Shown here: positions 1 through 12,294 of the stretch, piece after piece
How the letters are laid out: each line of letters begins with the position of its first letter
Numbering within the stretch: the stretch's first letter is position 1
Source: Amblyomma americanum
Taxonomy: Eukaryota; Arthropoda; Arachnida; Ixodida; Ixodidae
Direction of reading: 5' to 3'
Assembly (NCBI RefSeq): GCF_052857255.1
Contig: NC_135500.1
Location: 44,952,772-45,016,771 of the forward strand
DNA length: 64,000 nt
The notes under the pieces: model-generated
What the model was told of the DNA's origin: nothing
Seen by the model: only the letters and a program-made list of their open reading frames with translations
Database searches by the model: none
Position numbers and translations under genes: made by a program

Positions 1-1966
1 GGTATAAAACAGCTTGTTTCTTTGTATTAGCCACAAATACATGCTTTTCGCGCAGGTATGAGAGAAAAATATTTGACGCGTATCACACGGACACTTGTAA
101 AACCGATGTGCTCAGATCTAGCTCGTTTTGGTCGAAAACAGCTTGTTTCGTTGTATTAAGCACGAATACATGCTTTTCGCGAACTTATGAGAGAAAAAAT
201 TTTGACGCGTATCACACGGACACTTGTAAAACCGATGTGTTCATATCTAGCTCGTTTTGGTCTAAAAAAGCTTGTTTCGTTGTATTAAGCACGAATACAT
301 GCTTTTCGCGAACTTATGAGAGAAAAAGTTTTGACGCGTATCACCCGGACACTTGTAAAACCGATGTGTTCAGATTTAGCTCGTTTCGGTCTAAAACAGC
401 TTGTTTCGTTGTTTTAAGAACGATTACATGCTTTTCGCGCAGTTATGAGAGAAAACGTTTTGACGGCTATCACACGGACACTTGTAAAACCGATGTGTTC
501 AGATCAAACCCGTTTCGGTCTAAAACAGCTTGTTTCGTTGTATTAAGCACGAATACATGTTTTCGCGCAGTTATAAGAGAAAAAATTTTGACGCGTATCA
601 CCCGGACACTTGTAAAACCGATGTGTTCAGATCTAGCTCGTTTTGGTATAAAACAGCTTGTTTCTTTGTATTAGCCACGAATACATGCTTTTCGCGCAGG
701 TATGAAAGAAAAAGTTTTGACGCCTATCACACGGACACTTGCAAAACCGATGCTTAGATCTAGCTCGATTCGGTATCAAACAGCTTGTCTCGTTTTAAGC
801 AAGAATACATGCTTTTCGCGAAGTTATGAGAGAAAAAATTTTGACGCGTATCACACGGACACTTGTAAAACCGATGTGTTCATATCTAGCTCGTTTTGGT
901 CTAAAAAAGCTTGTTTCGTTGTATTAAGCACGAATACAAGCTTTTCGCGCAGTTATAAGAGAAAACGTTTGACGCGTATCACACGGGCACTTGTAAAACC
1001 GATGTGTTCAGATCTAGCTTGTTTTGGTATAAAACAGCTTGTTTCTTTGTATTAGGCACGAATACATGCTTTTCGCGCTGGTATGAAAGAAAACGTTTTG
1101 ACGCCTATCACACAGACACTTGCAAAACCGATGTTTAGATCTAGCTCCTTTCGGTATAAAACAGCTTGTCTCGTTTTAAGCAAGAATACATGCTTTTCGC
1201 GAAGTTATGAGAGAAAAAATTTTGACGCGTATCACACGGACACTTGTAAAACCGATGTGTTCAGATCTAGCTCGTTTTGGTATAAAACAGCTTGTTTCTT
1301 TGTATTAGCCACGAATACATGCTTTTCGCGCAGTTCATAACTTCAGAAAAAGTTTTCACGCGTAACACACGGACAATTATAAAATCGAGGTGTTCAGATC
1401 TAGCTCGTTTTGGTATAAAACAGCTTATTTCGTTGTTTTAAGCACGAATACACGCTTTTCGCGAAGTTATGAGAGAAAAAGATTTGACGCGTATCACACG
1501 GACACTTGTAAAACCGATGTGGTCAGATCTAGCTCGTTTTGGTCTAAAACAGCTAGTTTCGTTGTATTAGGCACGAATACATGCTTTTCGCGAACTTATG
1601 AGAGAAAAAGTTTTGACGCGTATCACACAGACACTTCTAAAACCAATGTGTTCAAAATTAGCTCGTTTCGGTCTAAAACAGATTGTTTCGTTGCTTTAAG
1701 AACGATTACATGCTCTTCGCGCAGTTATGAGAGAAAAAGTTTTGACGCCTATCACACGGACACTTGTAAAACCGATGTGTTCAAATATAACTCGTCTCGG
1801 TCTAAAACAGCTTGTTTCGTTGTATTAAGCACGAATACATGTTTTCGCGTAGTTATAAGAGAAAAAGTTTTGACACTTGTAAAACCGATTTGTTCAGATT
1901 TAGCTCGTCTCGGTCTAAAACAGCTTGTCTCGTCGTATTAAGCACGAATACATGCTTTTCGCGCAG
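1..1966 (+). repeat. Family-A higher-order unit, left-truncated by window edge
   Basis: This is the right part of a family-A HOR unit. It contains monomers with GATCAAACCCG (near 503), the GGTATAAAACAGC / GATGTTTAGATC pair cassette, an E monomer (TTCATAACTTCAG) at 1334, and then the conserved tail up to the next E monomer at 1967. Bases 1-2866 are repeated at 5487-8352 with only about four substitutions noticed by eye (for example near 7182, 7200, 7882 and 8250). No gene is seen. Confidence 0.85.
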
Positions 1967-4387
1967 TTCATAACTTCAGAAACAGTTTTCACGCGTATCA
2001 CACGGACACTTGTAAAATCGAGGTGTTCAGATCTTGCTCGTTTTGGTCTAAAACAGCTTGTTTCGTTGTATTAAGCACGAATACACGCTTTTCGCGAAGT
2101 TATGAGAGAAAAAGTTTTGACGCTTATCACACGGACACTTGTAAAACCGATGTGTTCAGATCTAGATCGTTTTGTCTAAAACAGCTTGCTTCGTTGTATT
2201 AAGCACGAATACATGCTTTTTGCGCAGTTATAAGAGAAAAAGTTTTGACGCGTATCAATGGGACACTTGTAAAACCGGTGTTCAGATTTAGCTCGTTTCG
2301 GTCTAAAACAGCCTGTCTTGTTGTATTAAGCACGAATACATGCTTTTCGCGCAGTTATTATGGAAAACATTTTCACGCGTATCACACGGACACTTGTAAA
2401 ATCGATGTGTTCAGATCTAGCTCGTTTTGGTCAAAAACAGCTTGTTTCGTTGTATTAGGCAAGAATACATGCTTTTCGCGCAGTTATGAGAGAAAACGTT
2501 TGACGCGTATCACACGGGCACTTGTAAAACCGATGTGTTCAGATCTAGCTTGTTTTGGTATAAAACACCTTGTTTCTTTGTATTAGGCACGAATACATGC
2601 TTTTCGCGCAGGTATGAAAGAAAACGTTTTGACGCCTATCACACAGACACTTGCAAAACCGATGTTTAGATCTAGCTCCTTTCGGTATAAAACAGCTTGT
2701 CTCGTTTTAAGCAAGAATACATGCTTTTCGCGAAGTTATGAGAGAAAAAATTTTGACGCGTATCACACGGACACTTGTAAAACCGATGTGTTCAGATCTA
2801 GCTCGTTTTGGTATAAAACAGCTTGTTTCTTTGTATTAGCCACAAATACATGCTTTTCGCGCAGGTATGAAAGAAAAAGTTTTGACGCCTATCACACGGA
2901 CACTTGCAAAACCGATGTTTAGATCTAGCTCGTTTCGGTATAAAACAGCTTGTTTCGTTGTATTAAGCAAGAATACATGCTTTTCGCGAAGTTATGAGAG
3001 AAAAAATTTTGACGCGTATCACCCGGACACTTGTAAAACCGATGTGTTCAGATCTAGCTCGTTTTGGTATAAAACAGCTTGTTTCTTTGTATTAGCCACG
3101 AATACATGCTTTTCGCGCAGGTATGAAAGAAAAAGTTTTGACGCCTATCACACGGACACTTGCAAAACCGATGTTTAGATCTAGCTCGTTTCGGTATCAA
3201 ACAGCTTGTCTCGTTTTAAGCAAGAATACATGCTTTTCGCGAAGTTATGAGAGAAAAAATTTTGACGCGTATCACACGGACACTTGTAAAACCGATGTGT
3301 TCATATCTAGCTCGTTTTGGTCTAAAAAAGCTTGTTTCGTTGTATTAAGCACGAATACAAGCTTTTCGCGCAGTTATAAGAGAAAACGTTTGACGCGTAT
3401 CACACGGGCACTTGTAAAACCGATGTGTTCAGATCTAGCTTGTTTTGGTATAAAACAGCTTGTTTCTTTGTATTAGGCACGAATACATGCTTTTCGCGCA
3501 GGTATGAAAGAAAACGTTCTGACGCCTATCACACAGACACTTGCAAAACCGATGTTTATATCTAGCTCCTTTCGGTATAAAACAGCTTGTCTCGTTTTAA
3601 GCAAGAATACATGCTTTTCGCGAAGTTATGAGAGAAAAAATTTTGACGCGTATCACACGGACACTTGTAAAACCGATGTGTTCAGATCTAGCTCGTTTTG
3701 GTATAAAACAGCTTGTTTCTTTGTATTAGCCACGAATACATGCTTTTCGCGCAGTTCATAACTTCAGAAAAAGTTTTCACGCGTAACACACGGACAATTA
3801 TAAAATCGAGGTGTTCAGATCTAGCTCGTTTTGGTCTAAAACAGCTTATTTCGTTGTTTTAAGCACGAATACACGCTTTTCGCGAAGTTATGAGAGAAAA
3901 AGATTTGACGCGTATCACACGGACACTTGTAAAACCGATGTGGTCAGATCTAGCTCGTTTTGGTCTAAAACAGCTAGTTTCGTTGTATTAAGCACGAATA
4001 CATGCTTTTCGCGAACTTATGAGAGAAAAAGTTTTGACGCGTATCACACAGACACTTCTAAAACCAATGTGTTCAAAATTAGCTCGTTTCGGTCTAAAAC
4101 AGCTTGTTTCGTTGCTTTAAGAACGATTACATGCTTTTCGCGCAGTTATGAGAGAAAAAGTTTTGACGCCTATCACACGGTCACTTGTAAAACCGATGTG
4201 TTCAAATATAACTCGTCTCGGTCTAAAACAGCTTGTTTCGTTGTATTAAGCACGAATACATGTTTTCGCGTAGTTATAAGAGAAAAAGCTTTGACACTTG
4301 TAAAACCGATCTGTTCAGATTTAGCTCGTCTCGGTCTAAAACAGCTTGTCTCGTCGTATTAAGCACGAATACATGCTTTTCGCGCAG
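1967..4387 (+). repeat. Family-A HOR unit A1, 2421 bp
   Basis: Runs from one second-type E monomer to the next and shows the family-A order: E monomer followed by AAACAGTTTTCACG; GATCTTGCTCG; GATCTAGATCGTTTTGTC (1-bp deletion) with GCTTGCTTCG; ATCAATGGGACAC with CCGGTGTTCAG (2-bp deletion); TTATTATGGAAAAC; AAAACGTTTGACG (1-bp deletion) with CACGGGCAC; a variable run of GGTATAAAACAGC / GATGTTTAGATC monomers; the first-type E monomer at 3755; GAAAAAGATTTGACG; GATGTGGTCAG; ACTTCTAAAACCAATG; CGTTGCTTTAAG; TCAAATATAACTCG; and a short monomer with a 15-bp deletion. It carries a 256-bp two-monomer stretch (about 2867-3122) that is missing from unit A3. Confidence 0.85.
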
Positions 4388-7300
4388 TTCATAACTTCAG
4401 AAACAGTTTTCACGCGTATCACACATACACGTGTAAAATCGAGGTGTTCAGATCATGCTCGTTTTGGTCTAAAACAGCTTGTTTCGTTGTATTAAGCACG
4501 AATACACGCTTTTCGCGAAGTTATGAGAGAAAAAGTTTTGACGCTTATCACACGGACACTTGTAAAACCGATGTGTTCAGATCTAGATCGTTTTGTCTAA
4601 AACAGCTTGCTTCGTTGTATTAAGCACGAATATATGCTTTTTGCGCAGTTATAAGAGAAAAAGTTTTGACGCGTATCAATGGGACACTTGTAAAACCGGT
4701 GTTCAGATTTAGCTCGTTTCGGTCTAAAACAGCCTGTCTTGTTGTATTAAGCACGAATACATGCTTTTCGCGCAGTTATTAGGGAAAACATTTTCACGCG
4801 TATCACACGGACACTTGTAAAATCGATGTGTTCAGATCTAGCTCGTTTTGGTCAAAAACAGCTTGTTTCGTTGTATTAGGCACGAATACATGCTTTTCGC
4901 GCAGTTATGAGAGAAAACGTTTGACGCGTATCACACGGGCACTTGTAAAACCGATGTGTTCAGATCTAGCTCGTTTTGGTATAAAACAGCTTGTTTCTTT
5001 GTATTAGCCACGAATACATGCTTTTCGCGCAGGTATGAAAGAAAAAGTTTTGACGCCTATCACACGGACACTTGCAAAACCGATGTTTAGATCTAGCTCG
5101 TTTCGGTATAAAACAGCTTGTCTCGTTTTAAGCAAGAATACATGCTTTTCGCGACGTTATGAGAGAAAAAATTTTGACGCGTATCACGCGGACACTTGTA
5201 AAACCGATGTGTTCAAATCTTGCTCGTTTTGGTCTAAAACAGCTTGTTTCGTTGTATTAAGTACGAATACATGCTTTTCGCGAACCTATGAGAGAAAAAG
5301 TTTTGACGCGTATCACCCGGACACTTGTAAAACCGATGTGTTCAGATCTAGCTCGTTTTGGTATAAAACAGCTTGTTTCTTTGTATTAGCCACGAATACA
5401 TGCTTTTCGCGCAGGTATGAAAGAAAAAGTTTTGACGCCTATCACACGGACACTTGCAAAACCGATGTTTAGATCTAGCTCGTTTCGGTATAAAACAGCT
5501 TGTTTCTTTGTATTAGCCACAAATACATGCTTTTCGCGCAGGTATGAGAGAAAAATATTTGACGCGTATCACACGGACACTTGTAAAACCGATGTGCTCA
5601 GATCTAGCTCGTTTTGGTCGAAAACAGCTTGTTTCGTTGTATTAAGCACGAATACATGCTTTTCGCGAACTTATGAGAGAAAAAATTTTGACGCGTATCA
5701 CACGGACACTTGTAAAACCGATGTGTTCATATCTAGCTCGTTTTGGTCTAAAAAAGCTTGTTTCGTTGTATTAAGCACGAATACATGCTTTTCGCGAACT
5801 TATGAGAGAAAAAGTTTTGACGCGTATCACCCGGACACTTGTAAAACCGATGTGTTCAGATTTAGCTCGTTTCGGTCTAAAACAGCTTGTTTCGTTGTTT
5901 TAAGAACGATTACATGCTTTTCGCGCAGTTATGAGAGAAAACGTTTTGACGGCTATCACACGGACACTTGTAAAACCGATGTGTTCAGATCAAACCCGTT
6001 TCGGTCTAAAACAGCTTGTTTCGTTGTATTAAGCACGAATACATGTTTTCGCGCAGTTATAAGAGAAAAAATTTTGACGCGTATCACCCGGACACTTGTA
6101 AAACCGATGTGTTCAGATCTAGCTCGTTTTGGTATAAAACAGCTTGTTTCTTTGTATTAGCCACGAATACATGCTTTTCGCGCAGGTATGAAAGAAAAAG
6201 TTTTGACGCCTATCACACGGACACTTGCAAAACCGATGCTTAGATCTAGCTCGATTCGGTATCAAACAGCTTGTCTCGTTTTAAGCAAGAATACATGCTT
6301 TTCGCGAAGTTATGAGAGAAAAAATTTTGACGCGTATCACACGGACACTTGTAAAACCGATGTGTTCATATCTAGCTCGTTTTGGTCTAAAAAAGCTTGT
6401 TTCGTTGTATTAAGCACGAATACAAGCTTTTCGCGCAGTTATAAGAGAAAACGTTTGACGCGTATCACACGGGCACTTGTAAAACCGATGTGTTCAGATC
6501 TAGCTTGTTTTGGTATAAAACAGCTTGTTTCTTTGTATTAGGCACGAATACATGCTTTTCGCGCTGGTATGAAAGAAAACGTTTTGACGCCTATCACACA
6601 GACACTTGCAAAACCGATGTTTAGATCTAGCTCCTTTCGGTATAAAACAGCTTGTCTCGTTTTAAGCAAGAATACATGCTTTTCGCGAAGTTATGAGAGA
6701 AAAAATTTTGACGCGTATCACACGGACACTTGTAAAACCGATGTGTTCAGATCTAGCTCGTTTTGGTATAAAACAGCTTGTTTCTTTGTATTAGCCACGA
6801 ATACATGCTTTTCGCGCAGTTCATAACTTCAGAAAAAGTTTTCACGCGTAACACACGGACAATTATAAAATCGAGGTGTTCAGATCTAGCTCGTTTTGGT
6901 ATAAAACAGCTTATTTCGTTGTTTTAAGCACGAATACACGCTTTTCGCGAAGTTATGAGAGAAAAAGATTTGACGCGTATCACACGGACACTTGTAAAAC
7001 CGATGTGGTCAGATCTAGCTCGTTTTGGTCTAAAACAGCTAGTTTCGTTGTATTAGGCACGAATACATGCTTTTCGCGAACTTATGAGAGAAAAAGTTTT
7101 GACGCGTATCACACAGACACTTCTAAAACCAATGTGTTCAAAATTAGCTCGTTTCGGTCTAAAACAGATTGTTTCGTTGCTTTAGGAACGATTACATGCT
7201 CCTCGCGCAGTTATGAGAGAAAAAGTTTTGACGCCTATCACACGGACACTTGTAAAACCGATGTGTTCAAATATAACTCGTCTCGGTCTAAAACAGCTTG

Positions 7301-7452
7301 TTTCGTTGTATTAAGCACGAATACATGTTTTCGCGTAGTTATAAGAGAAAAAGTTTTGACACTTGTAAAACCGATTTGTTCAGATTTAGCTCGTCTCGGT
7401 CTAAAACAGCTTGTCTCGTCGTATTAAGCACGAATACATGCTTTTCGCGCAG
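4388..7452 (+). repeat. Family-A HOR unit A2, 3065 bp
   Basis: Same order as its left neighbour, but the middle is enlarged. Extra GGTATAAAACAGC / GATGTTTAGATC monomers begin near 5035 and 5417 (382 bp apart). A run with CATATCTAGC and GATCAAACCCG monomers follows at 5487-6160, repeating bases 1-674. E monomers lie at 4388 and 6820. The starting monomer carries the private variant CACACATACACGTG near 4424; unit A4 has a close relative near 9654. Confidence 0.85.
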
Positions 7453-9617
7453 TTCATAACTTCAGAAACAGTTTTCACGCGTATCACACGGACACTTGTA
7501 AAATCGAGGTGTTCAGATCTTGCTCGTTTTGGTCTAAAACAGCTTGTTTCGTTGTATTAAGCACGAATACACGCTTTTCGCGAAGTTATGAGAGAAAAAG
7601 TTTTGACGCTTATCACACGGACACTTGTAAAACCGATGTGTTCAGATCTAGATCGTTTTGTCTAAAACAGCTTGCTTCGTTGTATTAAGCACGAATACAT
7701 GCTTTTTGCGCAGTTATAAGAGAAAAAGTTTTGACGCGTATCAATGGGACACTTGTAAAACCGGTGTTCAGATTTAGCTCGTTTCGGTCTAAAACAGCCT
7801 GTCTTGTTGTATTAAGCACGAATACATGCTTTTCGCGCAGTTATTATGGAAAACATTTTCACGCGTATCACACGGACACTTGCAAAATCGATGTGTTCAG
7901 ATCTAGCTCGTTTTGGTCAAAAACAGCTTGTTTCGTTGTATTAGGCAAGAATACATGCTTTTCGCGCAGTTATGAGAGAAAACGTTTGACGCGTATCACA
8001 CGGGCACTTGTAAAACCGATGTGTTCAGATCTAGCTTGTTTTGGTATAAAACACCTTGTTTCTTTGTATTAGGCACGAATACATGCTTTTCGCGCAGGTA
8101 TGAAAGAAAACGTTTTGACGCCTATCACACAGACACTTGCAAAACCGATGTTTAGATCTAGCTCCTTTCGGTATAAAACAGCTTGTCTCGTTTTAAGCAA
8201 GAATACATGCTTTTCGCGAAGTTATGAGAGAAAAAATTTTGACGCGTATCACCCGGACACTTGTAAAACCGATGTGTTCAGATCTAGCTCGTTTTGGTAT
8301 AAAACAGCTTGTTTCTTTGTATTAGCCACGAATACATGCTTTTCGCGCAGGTATGAAAGAAAAAGTTTTGACGCCTATCACACGGACACTTGCAAAACCG
8401 ATGTTTAGATCTAGCTCGTTTCGGTATCAAACAGCTTGTCTCGTTTTAAGCAAGAATACATGCTTTTCGCGAAGTTATGAGAGAAAAAATTTTGACGCGT
8501 ATCACACGGACACTTGTAAAACCGATGTGTTCATATCTAGCTCGTTTTGGTCTAAAAAAGCTTGTTTCGTTGTATTAAGCACGAATACAAGCTTTTCGCG
8601 CAGTTATAAGAGAAAACGTTTGACGCGTATCACACGGGCACTTGTAAAACCGATGTGTTCAGATCTAGCTTGTTTTGGTATAAAACAGCTTGTTTCTTTG
8701 TATTAGGCACGAATACATGCTTTTCGCGCAGGTATGAAAGAAAACCTTCTGACGCCTATCACACAGACACTTGCAAAACCGATGTTTATATCTAGCTCCT
8801 TTCGGTATAAAACAGCTTGTCTCGTTTTAAGCAAGAATACATGCTTTTCGCGAAGTTATGAGAGAAAAAATTTTGACGCGTATCACACGGACACTTGTAA
8901 AACCGATGTGTTCAGATCTAGCTCGTTTTGGTATAAAACAGCTTGTTTCTTTGTATTAGCCACGAATACATGCTTTTCGCGCAGTTCATAACTTCAGAAA
9001 AAGTTTTCACGCGTAACACACGGACAATTATAAAATCGAGGTGTTCAGATCTAGCTCGTTTTGGTCTAAAACAGCTTATTTCGTTGTTTTAAGCACGAAT
9101 ACACGCTTTTCGCGAAGTTATGAGAGAAAAAGATTTGACGCGTATCACACGGACACTTGTAAAACCGATGTGGTCAGATCTAGCTCGTTTTGGTCTAAAA
9201 CAGCTAGTTTCGTTGTATTAAGCACGAATACATGCTTTTCGCGAACTTATGAGAGAAAAAGTTTTGACGCGTATCACACAGACACTTCTAAAACCAATGT
9301 GTTCAAAATTAGCTCGTTTCGGTCTAAAACAGCTTGTTTCGTTGCTTTAAGAACGATTACATGCTTTTCGCGCAGTTATGAGAGAAAAAGTTTTGACGCC
9401 TATCACACGGTCACTTGTAAAACCGATGTGTTCAAATATAACTCGTCTCGGTCTAAAACAGCTTGTTTCGTTGTATTAAGCACGAATACATGTTTTCGCG
9501 TAGTTATAAGAGAAAAAGCTTTGACACTTGTAAAACCGATCTGTTCAGATTTAGCTCGTCTCGGTCTAAAACAGCTTGTCTCGTCGTATTAAGCACGAAT
9601 ACATGCTTTTCGCGCAG
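7453..9617 (+). repeat. Family-A HOR unit A3, 2165 bp (shortest)
   Basis: This is the minimal family-A unit. Aligned to A1 it is collinear except for loss of 256 bp (two monomers) at about 8353. Left of the loss the spacing to the earlier copy is 5486 bp; right of it the spacing is 5230 bp. E monomers lie at 7453 and 8985. Confidence 0.85.
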
Positions 9618-12294
9618 TTCATAACTTCAGAAACAGTTTTCACGCGTATCACACATACACTTGTAAAATCGAGGTGTTCAGATCATGCTCGTTTTGGTCT
9701 AAAACAGCTTGTTTCGTTGTATTAAGCACGAATACACGCTTTTCGCGAAGTTATGAGAGAAAAAGTTTTGACGCTTATCACACGGACACTTGTAAAACCG
9801 ATGTGTTCAGATCTAGATCGTTTTGTCTAAAACAGCTTGCTTCGTTGCATTAAGCACGAATATATGCTTTTTGCGCAGTTATAAGAGAAAAAGTTTTGAC
9901 GCGTATCAATGGGACACTTGTAAAACCGGTGTTCAGATTTAGCTCGTTTCGGTCTAAAACAGCCTGTCTTGTTGTATTAAGCACGAATACATGCTTTTCG
10001 CGCAGTTATTAGGGAAAACATTTTCACGCGTATCACACGGACACTTGTAAAATCGATGTGTTCAGATCTAGCTCGTTTTGGTCAAAAACAGCTTGTTTCG
10101 TTGTATTAGGCACGAATACATGCTTTTCGCGCAGTTATGAGAGAAAACGTTTGACGCGTATCACACGGGCACTTGTAAAACCGATGTGTTCAGATCTAGC
10201 TCGTTTTGGTATAAAACAGCTTGTTTCTTTGTATTAGCCACGAATACATGCTTTTCGCGCAGGTATGAAAGAAAAAGTTTTGACGCCTATCACACGGACA
10301 CTTGCAAAACCGATGTTTAGATCTAGCTCGTTTCGGTATAAAACAGCTTGTCTCGTTTTAAGCAAGAATACATGCTTTTCGCGACGTTATGAGAGAAAAA
10401 ATTTTGACGCGTATCACGCGGACACTTGTAAAACCGATGTGTTCATATCTTGCTCGTTTTGGTCTAAAACAGCTTGTTTCGTTGTATTAAGTACGAATAC
10501 ATGCTTTTCGCGAACTTATGAGAGAAAAAGTTTTGACGCGTATCACCCGGACACTTGTAAAACCGATGTGTTCATATCTAGCTCGTTTTGGTATAAAACA
10601 GCTTGTTTCTTTGTATTAGCCACGAATACATGCTTTTCGCGCAGGTATGAAAGAAAAAGTTTTGACGCCTATCACACGGACACTTGCAAAACCGATGTTT
10701 AGATCTAGCTCGTTTCGGTATAAAACAGCTTGTTTCTTTGTATTAGCCACAAATACATGCTTTTCGCGCAGGTATGAAAGAAAAAGTTTTGACGCCTATC
10801 ACACGGACACTTGCAAAACCGATGTTTAGATCTAGCTCGTTTCGGTATAAAACAGCTTGTTTCGTTGTATTAAGCAAGAATACATGCTTTTCGCGAAGTT
10901 ATGAGAGAAAAAATTTTGACGCGTATCACCCGGACACTTGTAAAACCGATGTGTTCAGATCTAGCTCGTTTTGGTATAAAACAGCTTGTTTCTTTGTATT
11001 AGCCACGAATACATGCTTTTCGCGCAGGTATGAACGAAAAAGTTTTGACGCCTATCACACGGACACTTGCAAAACCGATGTTTAGATCTAGCTCGTTTCG
11101 GTATCAAACAGCTTGTCTCGTTTTAAGCAAGAATACATGCTTTTCGCGAAGTTATGAGAGAAAAAATTTTGACGCGTATCACACGGACACTTGTAAAACC
11201 GATGTGTTCATATCTAGCTCGTTTTGGTCTAAAAAAGCTTGTTTCGTTGTATTAAGCACGAATACAAGCTTTTCGCGCAGTTATAAGAGAAAACGTTTGA
11301 CGCGTATCACACGGGCACTTGTAAAACCGATGTGTTCAGATCTAGCTTGTTTTGGTATAAAACAGCTTGTTTCTTTGTATTAGGCACGAATACATGCTTT
11401 TCGCACAGGTATGAAAGAAAACGTTCTGACGCCTATCACACAGACACTTGCAAAACCGATGTTTATATCTAGCTCCTTTCGGTATAAAACAGCTTGTCTC
11501 GTTTTAAGCAAGAATACATGCTTTTCGCGAAGTTATGAGAGAAAAAATTTTGACGCGTATCACACGGACACTTGTAAAACCGATGTGTTCAGATCTAGCT
11601 CGTTTTGGTATAAAACAGCTTGTTTCTTTGTATTAGCCACGAATACATGCTTTTCGCGCAGTTCATAACTTCAGAAAAAGTTTTCACGCGTAACACACGG
11701 ACAATTATAAAATCGAGGTGTTCAGATCTAGCTCGTTTTGGTCTAAAACAGCTTATTTCGTTGTTTTAAGCACGAATACACGCTTTTCGCGAAGTTATGA
11801 GAGAAAAAGATTTGACGCGTATCACACGGACACTTGTAAAACCGATGTGGTCAGATCTAGCTCGTTTTGGTCTAAAACAGCTAGTTTCGTTGTATTAAGC
11901 ACGAATACATGCTTTTCGCGAACTTATGAGAGAAAAAGTTTTGACGCGTATCACACAGACACTTCTAAAACCAATGTGTTCAAAATTAGCTCGTTTCGGT
12001 CTAAAACAGCTTGTTTCGTTGCTTTAAGAACGATTACATGCTTTTCGCGCAGTTATGAGAGAAAAAGTTTTGACGCCTATCACACGGTCACTTGTAAAAC
12101 CGATGTGTTCAAATATAACTCGTCTCGGTCTAAAACAGCTTGTTTCGTTGTATTAAGCACGAATACATGTTTTCGCGTAGTTATAAGAGAAAAAGCTTTG
12201 ACACTTGTAAAACCGATCTGTTCAGATTTAGCTCGTCTCGGTCTAAAACAGCTTGTCTCGTCGTATTAAGCACGAATACATGCTTTTCGCGCAG
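9618..12294 (+). repeat. Family-A HOR unit A4, 2677 bp
   Basis: Within and beyond this unit, bases 10717-13393 repeat 2810-5486 at a fixed distance of 7907 bp and match 8353-10716 at 2677 bp. GGTATAAAACAGC / GATGTTTAGATC cassettes start near 10265, 10647, 10774 and 11030, so this middle section has four copies spaced 382, 127 and 256 bp. E monomers lie at 9618 and 11662. Confidence 0.85.
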
